DNA of 64,000 bases from Membranipora membranacea (taxonomy: Eukaryota; Bryozoa; Gymnolaemata; Cheilostomatida; Membraniporidae). The first letter of the stretch is position 1. Every line of letters starts with the position of its first letter. Below are positions 59,101 through 64,000 of the stretch, one piece after another. A program made the translations under genes and the position numbers. The notes beneath the pieces were generated by a model, which saw only the letters and a program-made list of their open reading frames with translations, was not told where the DNA came from and ran no database searches. The stretch covers positions 12,817,493 through 12,881,492 of the forward strand of contig OU612071.1 in the NCBI GenBank assembly GCA_914767715.1. The letters are read 5' to 3'.

Positions 59101-62100
59101 AATACGGATACACCAGTATGGAGTTTGTGTTATATAACAGTTAACATATAAGCCAAGCCGGAGCAGGAGTTTGCGTACCGGGATTTATTTGGGTATAACC
59201 TAAGCATGTAGGAGGCTTACAGTGGTGCTATCAAGCCTACTGACGCAGTATTGCAGTAGCCGCAAACCTCAATACCATCCGCTTACATTAGCTGCTAGGC
59301 TTACTAGACTAGCTTTGCACATAGCTGGATTGGGCTTAGATATTTGCAGAAAGCTTTAAACTATCAGCGAGTCGCACATAAGGGATTGGTAATGTTTTAC
59401 AGTGCAATAATCTGCAGATGAGTATACTCTTACCATTGACAAGATCGTTAGCTGTGAGGACTCGATCCCACACTCTGTGTCTCACTATCTTTCTACTGCC
59501 AGATGAGCTGTTGGACCTGAGAGTATCTGTGTTTGTAGATCTCATCGTGTCGGAGTCGTAACGCGAGTCCCCGTCTCTGTCCACTCTGTCTGCATCTGGG
59601 TCCTTAGGCTTCTCTGAAGGCAGGCGGCCAAGTGTTGACTGCAGAAAAAATAAAGTCAATGGAGGAGGAGGTGAAATCTACAGAAATGTGAAGGTAGCTG
59701 AAATAAGGTGGATTGAACTTGTGCAAGGTTCGACTAAAGTAACGAAAAAGTATGTCTACAAATCATAGGATTTTAAAGGGAGGATTCTAATCTGGATTTG
59801 ATTGTTTAAATGCATCATCCGCTTGGAAATTAAACCCATGATGGTGAAATATGGAAATCATGACATGCAAAACATACAGAGCCCAATATTTTTTGTAGCC
59901 AAGCTTCAGGATGCTGCGCCTCTTGAGTATAACATCAACGGCACTGGGATTTCATTCGGCTATCATCATCAAAGGTTTGTTTGTTGGCCAAAAAGCAGCA
60001 ATCCCCCTTACCATATGACTATCCTGGCCGATGTCGAGGCCGCGTCGGGCCGTTTGATTGGATGAGGTATACTGAGAATTGCTTGAAGCTTTGTGCATAT
60101 CGCGAGCGGATTTAACTTGGAGCTCTTTACCGGGGGTGGGACGATTAGCGTGGGGTGTGCTATCCAACTACAAACCAAGAGTACAGAGTGCTAAATCAAA
60201 CTACCACCAACATCACTGCACCGGATTATTGGAAGGTAAGCGGTACTCGTGTCCTTAATCCAGACATTCATACATCAAAAAGAATAAGACTGAACTTTGA
60301 AGTTGTCTACTCCTTGAACTCAGTGTACAAAGGGGAGACAACTTCGAGTTTGCTTACAAATTTCAAATTTAGACGTTTGTCAAGAGGACATGAAACGGAC
60401 ATTCAAACGAAACAGATTGCCAAGAAATAAAATCTGGGAGGAAGTGCAACAAGAGAAAATTTTGCTACAGAAAATAACTACTGAACAGCGACTAAAAAAG
60501 ATCTACACGTATGAAGTTGCGATCAGCCACACAGAGCAGCAGCCATCTCTCGCTATCGCTTCACACTCATGTATACCTGCAGCTGGTTGAAGTATTCGCT
60601 TCTGTCTTGGCAGAGTTCCACATATTCATCAGACTCGGGGCGACTACCTGTAGGCACAGTAAGTTTGCTCTGACTAGATTGGGAGCTCGGGCTATTTTCT
60701 GCGTTGTCTGTTCCAACTGACCGCTTGTTCAACTAAAAGTACAAATATTCATATAAATAGTACATTTACCTAAAAAATATTGGTCATTCATATCAACTCA
60801 TTTGTGTAATGTGCTCCATGTTAAAACTTGTTTGTTAGATGTCTACATAAATTTAAGGTTATTGCAGAAAAACCAGGATCTACCACGTAAGATGTTATAA
60901 GATGATGACACATTTAACTTCAACAAACTTACACCTTGTGTACGTTCATCATCAACCATACATATAAATTTGCCTTGTCAAACCATTTGTTTTTAGTATT
61001 CTTATTCCCTTGATTTTATTTTTGGGAGATCACATTTTGCAGATATTGGTGAAAGCAAATGAAGGTGTATTTATAAATGAGAGTCTTTACACTCACCGTA
61101 TTCTGGCCGCTGTTTAGATTGTTAGCTGTAGGCACATTGTTGAGTTCGTTTGTGATGTCAGACAGTATGGGATCAAGATCGGCAAACTTCTCCCTAGCCT
61201 CAGATTCTGGTTTAGGTAAGCTCTCTACGAGCTGAGAGTGGAGCAGTGATAGATGCTTCCCAGCGTCGATATATCCCTCAAACTGTGTCATGGGATAGCT
61301 GTGATCTGAAGACTACAAATAAATCACCAAAATTATGTTATGACAGTTTGATAGGACTGGCAGACAACAACAGGTGTTACATGGGTTTAAAAAAAAGGTC
61401 CACAAGCAGACTGACAGATGGTTGGTATCAATAGCATTGAAGAGCTGTATGAGTATGCCAGATATAAGTCCTAACAAAAAAAAATTTGTGGCCACCAACG
61501 CTTATCTAAATACTAAAAAATAAACCACAGTTAACATATATGCAACACTATCCCTAATTACAACAGGACCCTATGAGTATTACAGTCCTTATGAATATAC
61601 TTTACTTTTACTTCAGAAAAATGCAATGGCGAATAGCGGGTGGGGGAAAGCTGATAGAAAAGCTTACAGAGATTTGTTTGAGGAAGTTCTGCATCTGGTT
61701 CCATTCTCGCTCTACAAACTCGTTCATGAAGAGCATATAATCCTCCTTACTACCAAACTTAGTAAAGTTAGCTAAAGACTGCAGAGTCTTAGCTACTAGT
61801 GTGAAATTACGCGACTGTCTCTCCTCTGGTAATTCCTGAAAAATAAATATATAATAACTATTATAATAATAAGGTAATACATGTACTTAAAATATAAATA
61901 AAACTACATGAAAGTTATACGGCTATAATTTAGTACATGAAAGCATATGCCATCTGCCACGGCTGAACAGAATTGACTGCTTGGTACATCAATAGACTTA
62001 AAAAAAAGCAAATTTTGTGACAGAAGTAAATTAACAGTTATCTTACCACGACAAAAGAGAAGACAACTTATAGTTACAAACTAAACTCTTTTCATTGGGG

Positions 62101-63889
62101 CCACCTACCATAACTGACAATTGATGCTCAACTAGTGGTTTCTCTTCACATTATCAAAGAGATTTAGAATCAAACCCAAAAGAGGCCGAAAACAGTACGG
62201 GTCTTACCTGACAAAGGCCGAAGAGACTAGGTGACATAATGGCCGGACAGAGAAATCTGAGAAATATACAGGCAGAGATGAGATTATCTGATACTTCTGT
62301 CTTCTTCATGTGTTCACACTGACGTCTGAACGATGTAAACACGTCCCGCAACTCGCTAAAAACGAAAAAAAGGATACAATATTATAAAAGATGAGCATAA
62401 TAATAATTATCAACACAAACCAGGGTGCACATACCCCTAGATTGAATCCTGCTTGCAATCAATCTGTTCCATTCAAAACATCATTCAATTAAATTTTTGC
62501 GCAATGAGGTAGAGTAACCTGACAAAACCAGCCAAACCCTTTCTACAGGCCAGCAACAGACGGTTTTATCCGACAGGATAAAAATATTCAAGGAACGAAA
62601 TTCAGTGACTTAGCCAAGAATTGCCCATTTCACGGGCCAATTTCGGGTGTTGAAATTCTTGTTGGGTTATGGCCAATTCTAATTATTGGAGTGCATTTTT
62701 AATTAGATGAATGTCGATCTTGTACATTGTGTGTTGTTGTGTTAGTTGCGTAACTGAAAATCTGATCAACAGGTAGTTAGAATTCAGTGGGAAATAAGGC
62801 TCATGACGAACCATTACACAATATAAGTAGTAGCTGTCACTAACCTTGGGAAGTAACTATGAGAGTTGATAATTCGTCCCCAGACCATTTCACAGTAACT
62901 TATCAGGTTACATTGATTCCTCTGTAGAGTCGCGTTATTCTGTAGTTTACCTGGATCAACCTACAACACAACAAACAATAGGCCTATATATATATATATA
63001 TATATATATAAATACGTTAAATTAAAGTATATGCATGATATTATTGATATTATTTACCTGACATTTCAAAGAGTATGAGATTGTAGCAGCACAAGCACCA
63101 TTGACAATATATGGATGTGTTATGAGAATCGAATCCTGTGAATATGTAAACACTATATGCGTACCGAGCTCGGTGGAGCAAGTTTAGTTGTGCAACAATT
63201 CAAATATAGATAATTTGGAGAAAGCAAAACATGGAACACATTATGCTTTTTAATGTTGATAAATATCTATCATACTCTAACACTGTTTCATGATACTGTA
63301 GTTTTAGATTTAAAATGATGTTTCAGATGTTTTGTAGCAAAAATTTGATAAAAAGGGGCATTATACAGAAAAAAAAGAATAAAACGACTTGCTCAGTATC
63401 CTTTCTACACTCACCTCACAGCTGTCTTCAGAGTCAAGTATTAATCTGATGAAATCGTCCAGAGTATCGTGCAAGTATTTATTTCCTACTAACTTCATAT
63501 ATGACTCAATAGCTTTGGTAGCTATAGTATTACCTCGTAACATCAGATTTAAATTCTCTACAACAACAGTAGAAAAGGGACAATATATTGGATGCAAATA
63601 ATGGAAATGTATTTTAATTCAATATAAACTAGTTTTCTAATGATCTTTAAAGTTGAGCCCTAACAAATTTGACAAAGATCTGATGTAAAAACTTCAGAGC
63701 TCCATGTTTTGGACTGGACTACTCACCATGTTTGGGTATTTCACAAATGACGACATCACAGAGGAACCTTCTTGCCAGCTGCTCCCTCTGTAATATGTGC
63801 ACCAGACTAGTGGATATATCATCTTTAGATCTCACAGCTAGATTTGGCTCCAGCCTCTCCACTAAGGACTGATAGTTTGACTTCACGTA
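53139..63889 (-). CDS. SynGAP/DAB2IP/RASAL2-family Ras GTPase-activating protein, 3' portion
   Basis: Sixteen minus-strand exons join in phase to 940 residues: 63727-63889, 63415-63557, 62845-62960, 62208-62355, 61668-61835, 61097-61312, 60577-60732, 60012-60167, 59434-59638, 58049-58324, 57424-57604, 56359-56555, 55945-56063, 55404-55535, 54812-55014, 53139-53382 (TAG stop). The RasGAP domain fills residues 1 to about 245. [19 protein letters not shown] carries the arginine finger (about R62), and [15 protein letters not shown] (about 172-186) is the domain signature, so activity on Ras or Rap is likely intact. A Ser/Pro/Thr-rich, probably disordered region follows, then a coiled coil (about 793-920, [19 protein letters not shown]). 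This order is that of SynGAP, DAB2IP and RASAL2, which act at the membrane cortex through N-terminal PH and C2 domains; those exons lie beyond the right edge. Which vertebrate paralogue is closest cannot be decided; invertebrates usually have one member. Confidence 0.93.
62985..63010. repeat. (TA)13 microsatellite at a splice-acceptor region
   Basis: Thirteen TA units lie about 25 bases upstream (in gene orientation) of the acceptor of the RasGAP exon 62845-62960, where branch point and pyrimidine tract normally lie. Confidence 0.9.
63058..63135 (-). other. Possible in-frame cassette exon of the RasGAP gene
   Basis: Between the exons at 63415-63557 and 62845-62960, both with phase-0 junctions, lies a 78-nt stretch. 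It is bounded by TTCACAG and GTAAAT and open in phase 0 (26 codons, starting [13 protein letters not shown]). Known family members have no insertion at this point, where SCE is followed directly by VDP. It could be an alternative exon or a chance pseudo-exon. Confidence 0.25.
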
Positions 63890-64000
63890 CTGTAACAATG
63901 AGTGAGAATAATTTTATTTAATTAATCCAATCAATTAATTCGTGGTGTTAAGTACAGTTATGACTTCTATTGACTATAGATAAATTATTTTTACATCACT

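Noticed and set aside
60155-60720. Three overlapping plus-strand frames
   Set aside because: They overlap RasGAP minus-strand exons and introns, with no domain of their own.

Overview
This is an AT-rich, intron-rich animal nuclear window. All confident genes are split by GT-AG introns, there is a 500-base assembly gap (11456-11955), and the spacers carry LINE, SINE, gag-like and small inverted-repeat debris. The gene content (class A peptide-type GPCRs, a SynGAP/DAB2IP/RASAL-family RasGAP, a GBP/atlastin-like GTPase) fits an invertebrate metazoan. I cannot name the species from sequence alone.

Layout. 1-3.4 kb: a decayed Jockey/CR1-type LINE. 4.9-8.2 kb, minus strand: eight exons of a GBP/atlastin-like (GB1/RHD3) GTPase whose 5' end, including the P-loop, I cannot find. 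8.4-12.4 kb: SINE-like and MITE-like sequence around the gap. 12.4-20.3 kb: a mosaic of retroelement gag-like fragments, two arrays of a 184-bp tandem repeat, an SGNH-like broken reading frame with poly-G/poly-C tracts, and a tandem duplication of a gene of unknown family whose second copy is frameshifted. 20.3-24.5 kb is mostly featureless apart from one orphan coding-like exon (22451-22623). 25.1-28.9 kb and 31.3-36.9 kb, plus strand: two close GPCR paralogues of six coding exons each. 41.1-49.4 kb, minus strand: a third, more conventional GPCR paralogue of four coding exons. 53.1-64.0 kb, minus strand: the 3' 16 exons of a RasGAP gene running off the right edge (RasGAP domain, long disordered Ser/Pro-rich region, C-terminal coiled coil).

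The exon models were assembled by hand. Reading frame and intron phase agree through every junction of the three GPCRs (350, 347 and 386 aa) and of the visible RasGAP part (940 aa). The GTPase model also keeps phase, but its fifth visible exon has one in-frame TGA that a downstream acceptor would avoid. The three GPCRs share three intron positions and phases, so they come from one ancestral gene. The plus-strand pair has two extra introns, a degenerate TM7 motif, and a conserved TATA-containing block about 350 bp upstream of each start codon. The genes do not form an obvious pathway; the GPCRs are a local family expansion and the GTPase and RasGAP are independent neighbours.

Most novel-looking items: the duplicated unknown gene with its 184-bp arrays, the in-frame TGA in the GTPase, the degenerate GPCR pair, a possible in-frame cassette exon inside the RasGAP domain, the orphan exon at 22.5 kb, and several small inverted-repeat elements.
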